Source: DASVAL01 sp035649575 (GTDB lineage: Bacteria > Planctomycetota > UBA1135 > UBA2386). From it: a stretch of DNA of 22,174 bases. The translations under genes were made by a program, and so were the position numbers. Of this stretch, positions 1-7,248 are shown piece after piece (position 1 is the stretch's first letter; every line of letters begins with the position of its first letter). The notes under the pieces were generated by a model. The model had not been told where the DNA came from. It was given only the letters and a program-made list of their open reading frames with translations, and did no database searches. Where the stretch lies: positions 1 through 22,174 of the forward strand of contig DASRJH010000347.1 of the NCBI GenBank assembly GCA_035649575.1. Reading direction: 5' to 3'.

Positions 1-1
1 G

Positions 2-664
2 AACGCGGGCCCCGGCTTGACCCCGAACCTGACGGGCGGTGGTGTCGTGACCGGCAACATAACGCCGCTGTCGGCGCCGATGGATCTGCCGGCGACGCCG
101 TATGCGGAGTTCGCTGCCGCAAATCTGATCAACCAGAACGGCACGTGGACCGCGACCGGAAGTGCGATCTACAACCCTCTGACCAAGAACCTCGCGGTCA
201 GCGGTGGCGGCACGCTGACACTGTCGGGAGGGACGTACTTCTTCTCGAGCCTCTCGCTCTCGGGCGGCTCCATCCTCAAAGTCACCGGGCCCGTGAAGAT
301 CTACATCACCCAGGTCGGCAGCCTTGGCGGCGGTGGCATCGTCAACGTGACCGGGCTGCCGGCGAACCTGCAGATCTTCCAACACCCCTACGCGCTCCCC
401 GTCGGAGTCCCGCCGGCCAAGAAGTTCAACAACACCTTGTCGGTCTCGGGCGGCTCGGGTTCGGCCCTCACCGTCTACGCACCATTCACGGACGTCGCGG
501 TGACCGGCAGTGGCGCGGTTTACGGCGCCATCATCGCGGACAACCTCCAGGCACAGGGTGGAGCCCAGTTCCACTACGACGAGGCGCTGGGCGGCCTGGG
601 CGGCAGCGGCCCCCCGAAGCTGGCGCGGGTCTACTGGCGCGACCTCGCGCAGCCCAAGCGATAG
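2..664 (+). CDS. DUF7305-like surface/pilus-associated protein, 3' part
   Basis: The reading frame is open to the left edge of the window, so this is the C-terminal part of a longer protein; the TTG at 17 is only an internal codon. About 220 residues are visible. They are low in charge and rich in Gly, Ser, Thr and Val, with alternating short beta-strand-like segments such as GGTLTLSGGTYFFSSLSLSG and a repeated VSGGS pattern. It ends with a conserved-looking stretch, YGAIIADNLQAQGGAQFHYDEAL. That order (glycine-rich strands, YAPF/A, GAI-A, HYDEAL) is what I recall of the DUF7305 domain found in PilX-like and other secreted proteins of diderm bacteria, likely a beta-helix at the cell surface. 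The family match is from memory. Only 4 bases separate its stop from the next ATG, so co-transcription with the HEAT-repeat gene is likely. Ligand and exact role are unknown. Confidence 0.7.
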   Translation, partial: NAGPGLTPNLTGGGVVTGNITPLSAPMDLPATPYAEFAAANLINQNGTWTATGSAIYNPLTKNLAVSGGGTLTLSGGTYFFSSLSLSGGSILKVTGPVKIYITQVGSLGGGGIVNVTGLPANLQIFQHPYALPVGVPPAKKFNNTLSVSGGSGSALTVYAPFTDVAVTGSGAVYGAIIADNLQAQGGAQFHYDEALGGLGGSGPPKLARVYWRDLAQPKR

Positions 665-668
665 GCCC

Positions 669-2024
669 ATGGGCGCGCCGTCGTCCTTTCTCTTCGCACT
701 CGGTGTCCTGATCGCCGCGCCGGCCGCTGCCCAGGCCGCGGCCGTCGATGTCGGGGCGGCGGAGTTCGAAGCGTCGCTCACCAAGCTCGGCGCGCTGCCG
801 CGGCTCGAGGCCGTCGAGAAGCTCGTGCGGCATCCGTGCGTTGCGCGCCCCGAATGGGCGCAGCCGCTGGTCGAGATCCTGAGCCTGCACAAGTCGTATG
901 TGAGCGCCTTGGGTCTCCTGGCGCTCGCGGAGCACTCGATCCCGACCGTGCGTGCGGCAGCGCTGCAAAACCTGACCCAAGTGGGGCTGCGTGTCGCCGC
1001 GGCGGATGCCCAACCGGTGCGCGCTGCGCTGCGTGACTCCGACGACGACGTTCGGGTTGCGGCAGTCGCGGCGCTCTGCGTGGTCGGCGACGACTCGGAT
1101 GTGCCGGCGCTCCTCGAACTGCTGGCGCACGAGGACCAACGACTGCAGATCGCCGCGTTCCGCGCGCTCCAGTCGCTCACGGGACTCCAGCTGCCGAACG
1201 ACCAGCGGCAGTGGGCCTATTGGCGGACGCACTCGTCCGCGCAGCTCACCAGGCGCATCGACCTGGCGATCCAGACGATCGACCAAGGCGGCGCCGAGGC
1301 CGACGTCCTCGACGCCCGCATGCTGCTGTCGAGCAGCGCCTGGTTCGACGCGCGCAAGATCGAGGGTGCCGTGCGCGGGTGGCTGCAGTCGGGCGACCCG
1401 CGGCTGCGCATCGAGGGATACGGGCTCGCGGCCAGCGCCCGTCTCGGCAGCATGGCCGAGGACGTGACATGCGCGCTTCGCTTCGAGACGGACATCGAGA
1501 TCCTGCCGCGGGCCATCGCCAGCGCCAAGGTGCTGGGCGTGGCGACGGCGGACATCGTGGGTGAGGGTGCGCCCGGCACCGAACAGGTGGCCCAAGCGTC
1601 ACCGGCGCCTGCGGGGGAAGTTGCCATCCACACCCAACCGGCGACGGCCCCGACGGAAGCCGATCCCGACGCGTTGATTGCCCAGTTGGATGCGGCCGAC
1701 GAGACGACCAGGCTCACCGCAATGAAGGGACTCTGCCTTCTGGCGCGGCCCGAGGACGGCGCGCGCGTATTCGAGTTGCTGAAGGACACGAAGTCGGACG
1801 CGATCAAGAAGCAGGCGTGCCTGTTCCTCGGCCGCGTGCAGCACCGGGCTGCCGTGCGCGAGTTGATCGACCTGCTGCGCGACGCCAAGGACCCGGGGCT
1901 CAAGGCGGGCGCGCATTGGTCGCTGCAGCGCATCACCGGCCTCAAACTCAGGCGCGAGCTGGAACTGTGGGAGCAGTGGTGGGAGTTCACGGGCGAGGCG
2001 TTCGTGGCCTCGACCCCCCGCTGA
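669..2024 (+). CDS. Secreted HEAT-repeat protein
   Basis: The start is placed at ATG 669 because it begins a clear signal peptide (MGAPSSFLFALGVLIAAPAAAQA) and lies 4 bases after the upstream stop; the frame is open further upstream, but that part overlaps the preceding gene and lacks a signal. The mature protein (451 aa in total) is alpha-helical. One HEAT/PBS-lyase-type block lies at about residues 117-187 (for example SDDDVRVAAVAALCVVGDDS) and a second at about 377-451. Both blocks end in a similar module: LQSLTGLQLP followed by a W-x-x-W pair, and LQRITGLKL followed by WEQWWEF. Between them is an Ala/Pro-rich linker near residues 300-335. HEAT repeats are protein-binding scaffolds; no catalytic motif is visible. 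It is probably periplasmic. The partner is unknown. Confidence 0.8.
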   Translation: MGAPSSFLFALGVLIAAPAAAQAAAVDVGAAEFEASLTKLGALPRLEAVEKLVRHPCVARPEWAQPLVEILSLHKSYVSALGLLALAEHSIPTVRAAALQNLTQVGLRVAAADAQPVRAALRDSDDDVRVAAVAALCVVGDDSDVPALLELLAHEDQRLQIAAFRALQSLTGLQLPNDQRQWAYWRTHSSAQLTRRIDLAIQTIDQGGAEADVLDARMLLSSSAWFDARKIEGAVRGWLQSGDPRLRIEGYGLAASARLGSMAEDVTCALRFETDIEILPRAIASAKVLGVATADIVGEGAPGTEQVAQASPAPAGEVAIHTQPATAPTEADPDALIAQLDAADETTRLTAMKGLCLLARPEDGARVFELLKDTKSDAIKKQACLFLGRVQHRAAVRELIDLLRDAKDPGLKAGAHWSLQRITGLKLRRELELWEQWWEFTGEAFVASTPR

Positions 2025-2045
2025 CGTGGGGCACGCCGAGCCGCG

Positions 2046-2843
2046 CTAGCCGCCCCAACCGCCGCGTCCGCCGCCGAGGCGCTGCGCAGTGGCGGGCCGC
2101 TCGGGCAGGCGCATCTTCTCGAGCATCTCCTTCTCGCGTGCGAGGATCTTCTCTTCCTCGGACTCGGCGAGCTTGAGGTCCTTCTCGATCTCGGCGCGTT
2201 TGATCTTGTCCGAGCCGGCCTTGGCGTAGCGCTCCCTGGCCAGCTTCTTCTTGTTCAGCGCCTGCTCGAGGTCGCGCACGAAGCCGGCGTAGTCCTTGGC
2301 GAAGGTGGCCAGCGCCGGCTTGAGCACGCCCTGCGCGGCTTTCTCGAGCTGCTTGCTCAGCGCGTTGGCCGCGACCTTGTAGCCGTTCATCGAGACGATC
2401 TCCCCGGCCTGGCCCTTCTTGTCGAACGCGACGAACAGCGGCGCCTGGTCTCCGTACTTGGTCTTGAGCGCGGGCTCCTTGGCCAGGTCGATGCGGCCGC
2501 AGTGGAAACAACGCAGTTCGATGCCGAGTTCGTCACCGGCGAACAGCATGCGCTCGAACTGCTCCCGCACGTCCTTCTCGTCGTTGCCGTTGTGCAGGTA
2601 GAGCACCGAGAGTTGTTCGGCGCCGGCCGCCGCGCGCACGAGCTCCGTGGTCGCGAGATCGGCGACCTTGTCGCCGTCGGCGGCGGGGCCACTGACATCG
2701 GTGAAGAAGACACCGACCCGGTTGATGATCTCCTCGGGGCGTTGGCGTCCGCGACCGCCGCCGCCACCGCCGCCTTGAGCCGAGGCGGGAAGGGCAAGCA
2801 GGACTGCGACACCGAGCGAAACGGCGAGAGGGGACAAGTTCAT
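2046..2843 (-). CDS. Exported thioredoxin-like protein with coiled-coil tail
   Basis: Of two in-frame ATGs (2855 and 2843) I chose 2843: GGAG lies 5 bases upstream and the signal peptide then starts directly (MNLSPLAVSLGVAVLLALPASAQ). After a poly-Gly run (residues ~23-35) comes a possible thioredoxin-like alpha/beta segment: LSVLYLHNGND (strand and loop), ELRCFHCGRIDL, then APLFVAFDKKGQ, where AP could be the cis-Pro position. There is no CxxC at the usual active-site position; the only Cys pair is CFHC in a later strand. Residues ~170-255 are Lys/Glu-rich and probably coiled coil, and the C-terminus is Gly-rich (GGGRGGWGG). The stop is 21 bases from the convergent HEAT-repeat gene. Redox activity is doubtful and function unknown. 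The fold call is moderate; export is well supported. Confidence 0.7.
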   Translation of the reverse strand: MNLSPLAVSLGVAVLLALPASAQGGGGGGGRGRQRPEEIINRVGVFFTDVSGPAADGDKVADLATTELVRAAAGAEQLSVLYLHNGNDEKDVREQFERMLFAGDELGIELRCFHCGRIDLAKEPALKTKYGDQAPLFVAFDKKGQAGEIVSMNGYKVAANALSKQLEKAAQGVLKPALATFAKDYAGFVRDLEQALNKKKLARERYAKAGSDKIKRAEIEKDLKLAESEEEKILAREKEMLEKMRLPERPATAQRLGGGRGGWGG

Positions 2844-2878
2844 GCGGGACTCCATCGAGCTGCGGGGCAGCCGCGTGA

Positions 2879-2906
2879 GCCGGGATCATTGCAGGTTCGT
2901 CCCGGC
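2879..2906. repeat. Inverted repeat between divergent genes
   Basis: A perfect 7-bp inverted repeat, GCCGGGA (2879-2885) and TCCCGGC (2900-2906), has a 14-base spacer. It lies in the leader/promoter side of the minus-strand thioredoxin-like gene. No T-tract follows, so it is not a classic terminator; it may be a regulator site or chance in GC-rich DNA. Confidence 0.3.
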
Positions 2907-2945
2907 CTCGTGCGTTGCGGCCTGCACCAGATTGGTACCATGGCT

Positions 2946-2975
2946 TTGGCGGGCGAGTCGCCGACTCGCTACAAC
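2946..2975 (+). promoter_or_regulatory. Putative sigma70-type promoter of the NHL-repeat gene
   Basis: A -35-like TTGGCG (2946-2951) is followed, after an 18-base spacer, by a -10-like TACAAC (2970-2975); each matches four of six consensus bases. The start ATG is at 3008, giving a leader of about 25 bases with a GGGAG ribosome site at 2997-3001. No start-site data are available, so this is a pattern match only. Confidence 0.4.
2953..2969. promoter_or_regulatory. 17-bp perfect dyad in the promoter spacer (candidate operator)
   Basis: GCGAGTCG, a central C, and CGACTCGC form a perfect 8-1-8 palindrome that fills the spacer between the proposed -35 and -10 of the NHL-repeat gene. Placement and symmetry fit a binding site for a dimeric repressor. 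No regulator gene is seen nearby. Confidence 0.4.
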
Positions 2976-2984
2976 CCGCGGGTT
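2973..2984. promoter_or_regulatory. 12-bp perfect palindrome at the -10/+1 region
   Basis: AACCCGCGGGTT is fully self-complementary and overlaps the end of the proposed -10 and the expected transcription start. A further 8-bp palindrome, TCCCGGGA, follows at 2993-3000 and overlaps the ribosome-binding region of the NHL-repeat gene. Either could be an operator or an RNA hairpin part. Confidence 0.3.
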
Positions 2985-3007
2985 CGATCCGGTCCCGGGA
3001 GCAAACC

Positions 3008-4060
3008 ATGCGCGCCGTCATCATCCTCTGCTCGTTGACCTTTCCCGTGCTCGCCCAGGAGCAACAGCCCCAGGAACCGAAGCCCGCGGAGGCGGGGGCG
3101 TCCGACCGCGTGATGCTCGGGGAAGGTCAGCACGTCTACCAGTGGGTGCGCGGCTGGGGCCGCGCCGCTGGTGGCAAGGCCGATGCCAAGGATCTGGGCA
3201 ACACGCATGGTTGTCTCGTCGTCGACAAGGACGGCAACATCCTCGCGAACACCGACACCGAGAACGCGGTCGTCGTCTTCTCGCCGGCCGGCGAGATCCT
3301 GCGCACCTGGGGCAAGGACTTCCACGGCGGACTGCACGGCATGTGCCTGCGGGTCGAGGATGGCAAGGAAGTGCTCTACCTCGCGCACACGCGCCGGCAC
3401 GAGGTCGTGAAGACGGCGATCGACGGCACGGTGGTGTGGACGATCGGCTGGCCGCAGGCCTCGGGCATCTACGAGAAGGAAGACCAGTTCAAACCGACCG
3501 CGGTCGCGGTGGCGCCCGACGGCCGCATCTTCGTCGCCGATGGCTATGGCCGTTGCTGGGTGCACCTGTTCGACCAGGAGCGCAAATACGTGAAGTCGTT
3601 CGGCGGGCCCGGCCAGGAGCCCGGCAAGATGCAGACGCCGCACGGGCTGTGGATGGACACGCGCGGCAAGGAGCCACTGCTGCTCGTGTGCGACCGCGAG
3701 AACCACCGCTTGCAGTGGTTCTCGATGGACGGCGAGTTCGTGCGGCTCATGGACCAGGATCTGCGGCGGCCGTGCAACGTGGCGCCGCTGCTCGACGGCG
3801 GTCTCGCCGTCGCCGATCTCGCGGGGCGCGTCACGCTGCTCGGCAAGGACGACAAGCTCGTCGTGCACCTCGGCGACAACCCCGACCCAAAGCTGCGCGC
3901 GCAGAACGGCGTGCCGCGCGACAAGTGGCAGGACGGCGTGTTCCTGTCGCCGCACGGCATCTGCGTCGACAAGCAGGGCAGCATCTACGTCATGGACTGG
4001 AACTCGCTGGGCCGCGTGTCGAAGCTCGCGAAGACGCAGCCAGCGAAGCAGGGCGGCTAG
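3008..4060 (+). CDS. Secreted NHL-repeat (six-bladed beta-propeller) protein
   Basis: ATG 3008 is chosen because GGGAG sits 6 bases upstream and the protein then opens with a signal peptide (MRAVIILCSLTFPVLAQ); the upstream open frame lacks these. The 350-aa product shows repeated NHL-type blades: GCLVVDKDGNILANTDTENA, then FKPTAVAVAPDGRIFVADGY, then a TPHGLWMDTRG block followed by CDRENHRLQWFSMDGEFV, and LSPHGICVDKQGSIYVMDWN. The pattern is hydrophobic-x-D-x-x-G-x-(I/L)-(Y/F/V)-V-x-D. NHL propellers bind proteins or carbohydrates or form lyase-like enzymes; no distinctive catalytic set is obvious here. It is likely periplasmic or extracellular. It is transcribed away from the thioredoxin-like gene, with possible palindromic control upstream, and ends tail to tail with comEC, sharing the bases CTAG for both stop codons. 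Confidence 0.85.
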   Translation: MRAVIILCSLTFPVLAQEQQPQEPKPAEAGASDRVMLGEGQHVYQWVRGWGRAAGGKADAKDLGNTHGCLVVDKDGNILANTDTENAVVVFSPAGEILRTWGKDFHGGLHGMCLRVEDGKEVLYLAHTRRHEVVKTAIDGTVVWTIGWPQASGIYEKEDQFKPTAVAVAPDGRIFVADGYGRCWVHLFDQERKYVKSFGGPGQEPGKMQTPHGLWMDTRGKEPLLLVCDRENHRLQWFSMDGEFVRLMDQDLRRPCNVAPLLDGGLAVADLAGRVTLLGKDDKLVVHLGDNPDPKLRAQNGVPRDKWQDGVFLSPHGICVDKQGSIYVMDWNSLGRVSKLAKTQPAKQGG

Positions 4061-6234
4061 CGCCTCGCCGCGGCGAGCGGTCGTGTCCCGGCGCTGCCCT
4101 GCACGATGGCGGTCTGCCCGAAGAGCGTGATCGTGCCGTGTTGTCCGGTCACCCACAGTTCGGCACCGAAACGCCGCGCGGGGCCGCCCTGCACCGTGTC
4201 GCCGTCGGCCGCCGCCGCCGAAGCAAAGCAGGCTCGCGGCCGCACACGCTGCAGCAGTGCTTGGACCATCGCGTTGGGCCGGCCGTGGTGGGGCAGCACG
4301 AGCACGTCGCTCGGTTCGGCGAGCCCGCCAGCGATCGCGGCGGCGACGCCGAGCTCTTCGGCATCGCCGGTGAGCAGCACGCGCGTGCCCGCGATCGACA
4401 CGGACACCCACAGGCTCTGGTCGTTGTCGCTCGCGCTTTCGGGCAACGCGGGCGCCGCGAGCCGCAGGTGCGGGGCCGGTTCGAGGCGCTGGCCGGCTGC
4501 CAACAGGTGAACGCGCGTGCCGTGAGCGACTAGCAGCGATGCGAGCGCTGAATCGCGCATGCAGCTCGGCAGGATCGCGGCGTCGATCGGCACGCGTCGC
4601 AGCAGCGTAGGCACGCCGTTGTGATGATCCTGGTCCGCATGCGTCACCACGAGCAGGTCGAGATGGCGTTCGCGCAGCGCCTGGGCGAGCCGCTCCGCGG
4701 CGAGGAACGGGTGCTGCATGCTGCCGCAGTCGATCGCGGTCTGGTGGCCCGACGCGGTGGCCACGAGGCACGTCTGGCCGTGGCCGACCGCAAACAACTG
4801 GAACCGTGCATCGCGCGGGCCCGAGAACGGCAGGAACCAAGGCACGAGAAGCAGCGCTGCGGCCACGGTGACGCCGCCGCGGTGCGGCCACCGCACGATG
4901 ACGCAGGCGCTGACCAGAGCGCCGAGGCAAAGCGTCCACGCGGCCGGGACGACCCACGCATGCACCGGCGTGCATGGCAGCGTGTCGGCGGCGCGCACGA
5001 TGGCCGTGTAGACGTCGGCCGCCGCCGACAACGGCACCGCAAGTCCACACCCGAGCCACGGCACGAGCACGCCGAGGATCGCAGTGACGAGCCCGACGCA
5101 GAGCATGAACGCGACGAGCGGCGCCAGGATCGGCGTCAGGAGCACGGTCCACGGTGCGAGCTGTCCGAAGAAGAACAGCGTCAGCGGTGCGGTCAACAAC
5201 GTCGCCCACCAGGAAGCCCAGATCGGTCCCCAGAGCCAGCGCCAGGCCCAGCCCTCGCGGCGGTGTGCTGCGAGCGCGAGCCCGCAGACGGCCGCGTAGC
5301 TGAGCAGGAAGCTCGGCCCGAGCAGCGCCTCTGGCTGCAAGAGACACGTCGCGATCGCCGGCGCGAGCAGGCCCGTGCCGAGACCGAACGGACGGCCCAG
5401 ATGGCAGGCGAGCGCCGCGAGCGCGAACGCTACGACGGCGCGCAGCACCGGCGGTTCGTTGCCGGTGATCGCGGCATACGCGAACAGGATCGACATGACG
5501 GCGATCGTGCGCGCACGTCCGGCGGCGAGGCGTCGCCCGCGGCCGCGGCCCGTGAAGCCGAGCAGGAACGCGAGCATCGCCGCGTGCGCGCCGCTGACGG
5601 CGAGCAGGTGGCTGAGGCCCGTGGCCTGGTGCGCCGCCGCGAGCTCGCCCGAGGTCCGCGTGTCGCGGCCCAACACGAGCGCGGCGAGCATCGCGCCGTG
5701 TTCGCCCGGCACGAGACGAAGCAGCTCGCGCTCGAGCACGCGGCGAGCAGAGCTGGCCAGGCGTTGCAGCGAATACGGGCCCGGAGTCACGCGCATCGTC
5801 GCCGCCACGCCGTGCAGGCTTCCGGGCAGGTCCGGCGCCACTGCGGCGCCAAGACGCGCGAGGGTGCGCAAGCGGTCGCCTGGCAGGACCTCGAGGTCGC
5901 CGGCGAACTGCAGCCGCAGCGAATGCACGCCGTCGCCGAGCACGACGTAGGTCGTGTCGAGCAGCGGAGCCCGCACGACGTCGGCAACACAGCCCACGAC
6001 CAGCACGGGCCCCGGCCGTATCGGCGGCAGCGCTGCTTGAGGAGCCGGAAGCGCCGCCAGCAGGGCCGGCAGCCCGAACAGACCCGCCCGGCAGCGCAGG
6101 CGCGCGTGCAGGGCAACGAGCAGACCGCCGGCTGCCAGGACGGCCGCCGCGGGCAGGCAGTGAGGAGTGAGCGCGGCCGTCGGCAGTGCGAACAGGGCCG
6201 CGCGCAGGATGGGAGCCAAGGAATGAGGAAGCAC
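4057..6234 (-). CDS. comEC: ComEC/Rec2-type DNA uptake channel protein
   Basis: The 725-aa product has the normal ComEC layout and length. It opens with hydrophobic N-terminal segments and an OB-like periplasmic part (about residues 75-150). The multi-helix competence domain follows, with the hallmark HQATGLSHLLAVSGAHAAML near residues 205-225 and several later membrane helices. A C-terminal metallo-beta-lactamase-like domain carries HADQDHHNG (about residue 529), LLTGDAEELG and LPHHGRPN (about residue 646). ComEC passes single-stranded DNA across the inner membrane during natural transformation, and the MBL domain is thought to degrade the other strand; HxDxDH and PHHG are present, so it looks intact. 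No comEA or pilus genes lie nearby. It starts 44 bases from coaD in the opposite direction, and its start lacks a strong ribosome site. Confidence 0.93.
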   Translation of the reverse strand: MLPHSLAPILRAALFALPTAALTPHCLPAAAVLAAGGLLVALHARLRCRAGLFGLPALLAALPAPQAALPPIRPGPVLVVGCVADVVRAPLLDTTYVVLGDGVHSLRLQFAGDLEVLPGDRLRTLARLGAAVAPDLPGSLHGVAATMRVTPGPYSLQRLASSARRVLERELLRLVPGEHGAMLAALVLGRDTRTSGELAAAHQATGLSHLLAVSGAHAAMLAFLLGFTGRGRGRRLAAGRARTIAVMSILFAYAAITGNEPPVLRAVVAFALAALACHLGRPFGLGTGLLAPAIATCLLQPEALLGPSFLLSYAAVCGLALAAHRREGWAWRWLWGPIWASWWATLLTAPLTLFFFGQLAPWTVLLTPILAPLVAFMLCVGLVTAILGVLVPWLGCGLAVPLSAAADVYTAIVRAADTLPCTPVHAWVVPAAWTLCLGALVSACVIVRWPHRGGVTVAAALLLVPWFLPFSGPRDARFQLFAVGHGQTCLVATASGHQTAIDCGSMQHPFLAAERLAQALRERHLDLLVVTHADQDHHNGVPTLLRRVPIDAAILPSCMRDSALASLLVAHGTRVHLLAAGQRLEPAPHLRLAAPALPESASDNDQSLWVSVSIAGTRVLLTGDAEELGVAAAIAGGLAEPSDVLVLPHHGRPNAMVQALLQRVRPRACFASAAAADGDTVQGGPARRFGAELWVTGQHGTITLFGQTAIVQGSAGTRPLAAARR

Positions 6235-6278
6235 ATCTGCTCCGTGCTCCGATCCGCTCGCTGGTTACAGTTCGGCCC

Positions 6279-6773
6279 ATGGTTTCTGCCATCTACCCCG
6301 GCAGTTTCGACCCGGTGACCCGCGGCCACCTCGACCTGATCGAGCGGGCCCTGCCTCTGTTCGACCGCCTCACGGTGGCCGTCGCAGCCAACAGCACGAA
6401 GACGGCGACGTTCACTGCCGAGGAACGCGTCGAGATGCTGCGCGAAGTGCTGCCGAAGGACAAACGCCTCTCGGTCACGTCGTTCCGGGGGCTCGTCGTC
6501 GACTTCTGCAAGAGCCAGGGCATCGGCGCGGTGCTGCGCGGCGTGCGCACGGTCTCGGACTTCGAGTACGAGTATCAGATGGCGCTCACGAACCGCCACA
6601 TGGCGCCAGGCATCGAGACCGTGTTCGTGATGCCGAGCGTGCAATACAGCTATGTGTCGTCGTCGCTGATCCGCGAGATCGTGCGCAACGGCGGCGACGT
6701 CGCGAGTTTCCTCCCACCCCAGGTCGAGCGCCGCCTGCGCGATCGCCTGCGTCCACTCTCTTCTCCCTCATGA
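6279..6773 (+). CDS. coaD: Phosphopantetheine adenylyltransferase
   Basis: This is the enzyme of the fourth step of coenzyme A synthesis (4'-phosphopantetheine + ATP to dephospho-CoA) and acts in the cytosol. The 164-aa length is normal. The nucleotidyltransferase motif is at the N-terminus, YPGSFDPVTRGHLDLI, with the T/HxGH-type signature as RGHL; the second signature is SSSLIREIV near the C-terminus. FRGLVVDF and RGVRTVSDFEYEYQMA, typical of the family, are also present. ATG 6279 is chosen because the core strand begins directly after it; the longer open frame upstream is not conserved-looking. TACAGT at 6266-6271 resembles a -10 only 7 bases ahead of the ATG, so the mRNA may be nearly leaderless. 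Its TGA overlaps the ridA ATG. Confidence 0.97.
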   Translation: MVSAIYPGSFDPVTRGHLDLIERALPLFDRLTVAVAANSTKTATFTAEERVEMLREVLPKDKRLSVTSFRGLVVDFCKSQGIGAVLRGVRTVSDFEYEYQMALTNRHMAPGIETVFVMPSVQYSYVSSSLIREIVRNGGDVASFLPPQVERRLRDRLRPLSSPS

Positions 6774-7150
6774 AGCTCGAACCCATCCACACGGTGACCG
6801 CCCCCGCGGCGATCGGTCCCTACAGCCAGGCGCAGAAGGCCGGCAACCTGCTGTTCTGCTCCGGGCAGATCGCGCTCGACCCGAAGACGATGCAGATCGT
6901 CGGCACCAACGCGGCCGAGCAGGCCGAGCAGGTGCTGAAGAACCTCGCCGCGGTGTTGCAGGCCGGCGGTGCCTCCTTCGCGCACGTGGCGCGCACGACG
7001 ATCTTCCTCGCGAGCATGGCGGACTTCGCGGCCGTCAACGAAGTCTACGGGCGTCACTTCGGCGCCAACAAACCGGCGCGTGCCACGGTCGCCGTCAAGG
7101 AGCTGCCCAAGGGCGGCCTCGTCGAGATCGACTGCATCGCGTGCCTTTGA
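6770..7150 (+). CDS. ridA: RidA family enamine/imine deaminase
   Basis: The 126-aa product matches the RidA/YjgF/UK114 family over its whole length. Visible motifs are the N-terminal IGPYSQAQKAGNLLFCSGQI, the central QAEQVLKNLAAVLQAGG, and the C-terminal KPARATVAVKELPKGGLVEI, where the Arg of PARA aligns with the catalytic Arg105 of E. coli RidA. The protein hydrolyses reactive 2-aminoacrylate-type enamines made by PLP enzymes and normally forms trimers in the cytosol. The start overlaps the coaD stop as ATGA, so translation is probably coupled, although the two activities have no direct link beyond housekeeping. Two GC-rich hairpins follow before the convergent neighbour. Confidence 0.96.
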   Translation: MKLEPIHTVTAPAAIGPYSQAQKAGNLLFCSGQIALDPKTMQIVGTNAAEQAEQVLKNLAAVLQAGGASFAHVARTTIFLASMADFAAVNEVYGRHFGANKPARATVAVKELPKGGLVEIDCIACL

Positions 7151-7185
7151 GCCGCAAGCTGGCGGTGTAATCCGCGTCTTTGTTC

Positions 7186-7200
7186 CGCCGCATTGCGGCG
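7186..7200. terminator. GC-rich hairpin between convergent genes
   Basis: CGCCGC (7186-7191) and GCGGCG (7195-7200) form a perfect 6-bp stem with a 3-base loop, 35 bases after the ridA stop. No T-tract follows on either strand, so termination is inferred only from position between convergent genes. Confidence 0.35.
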
Positions 7201-7225
7201 CTCAACAACACTGTGAGCCGCAGCG

Positions 7226-7248
7226 CGTAGCGGCGACGCCCCGCTACG
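7226..7248. terminator. 8-bp hairpin overlapping the stop of the TlpA-like gene
   Basis: CGTAGCGG (7226-7233) and CCGCTACG (7241-7248) form a perfect 8-bp stem with a 7-base loop, followed on the plus strand by ATTTG. It can stop transcripts from ridA and covers the last codons and TAG (7244-7246) of the minus-strand gene. It is the best terminator candidate here, but the T-run is short. Confidence 0.42.

Noticed and set aside
510..668. Upstream extension of the HEAT-repeat gene
   Set aside because: It overlaps the DUF7305-like gene and would bury the signal peptide found at 669.
2969..6292. Very long minus-strand open frame (over 1,100 codons)
   Set aside because: It runs antisense to the NHL gene and in another frame over comEC; its composition is Arg/Ala/Gly-rich without motifs, as expected of shadow frames in GC-rich DNA.
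4621..6318. Long plus-strand frame opposite comEC
   Set aside because: Low-complexity Arg/Glu/Gln-rich product with no domain; comEC on the other strand explains the conservation-like open frame.
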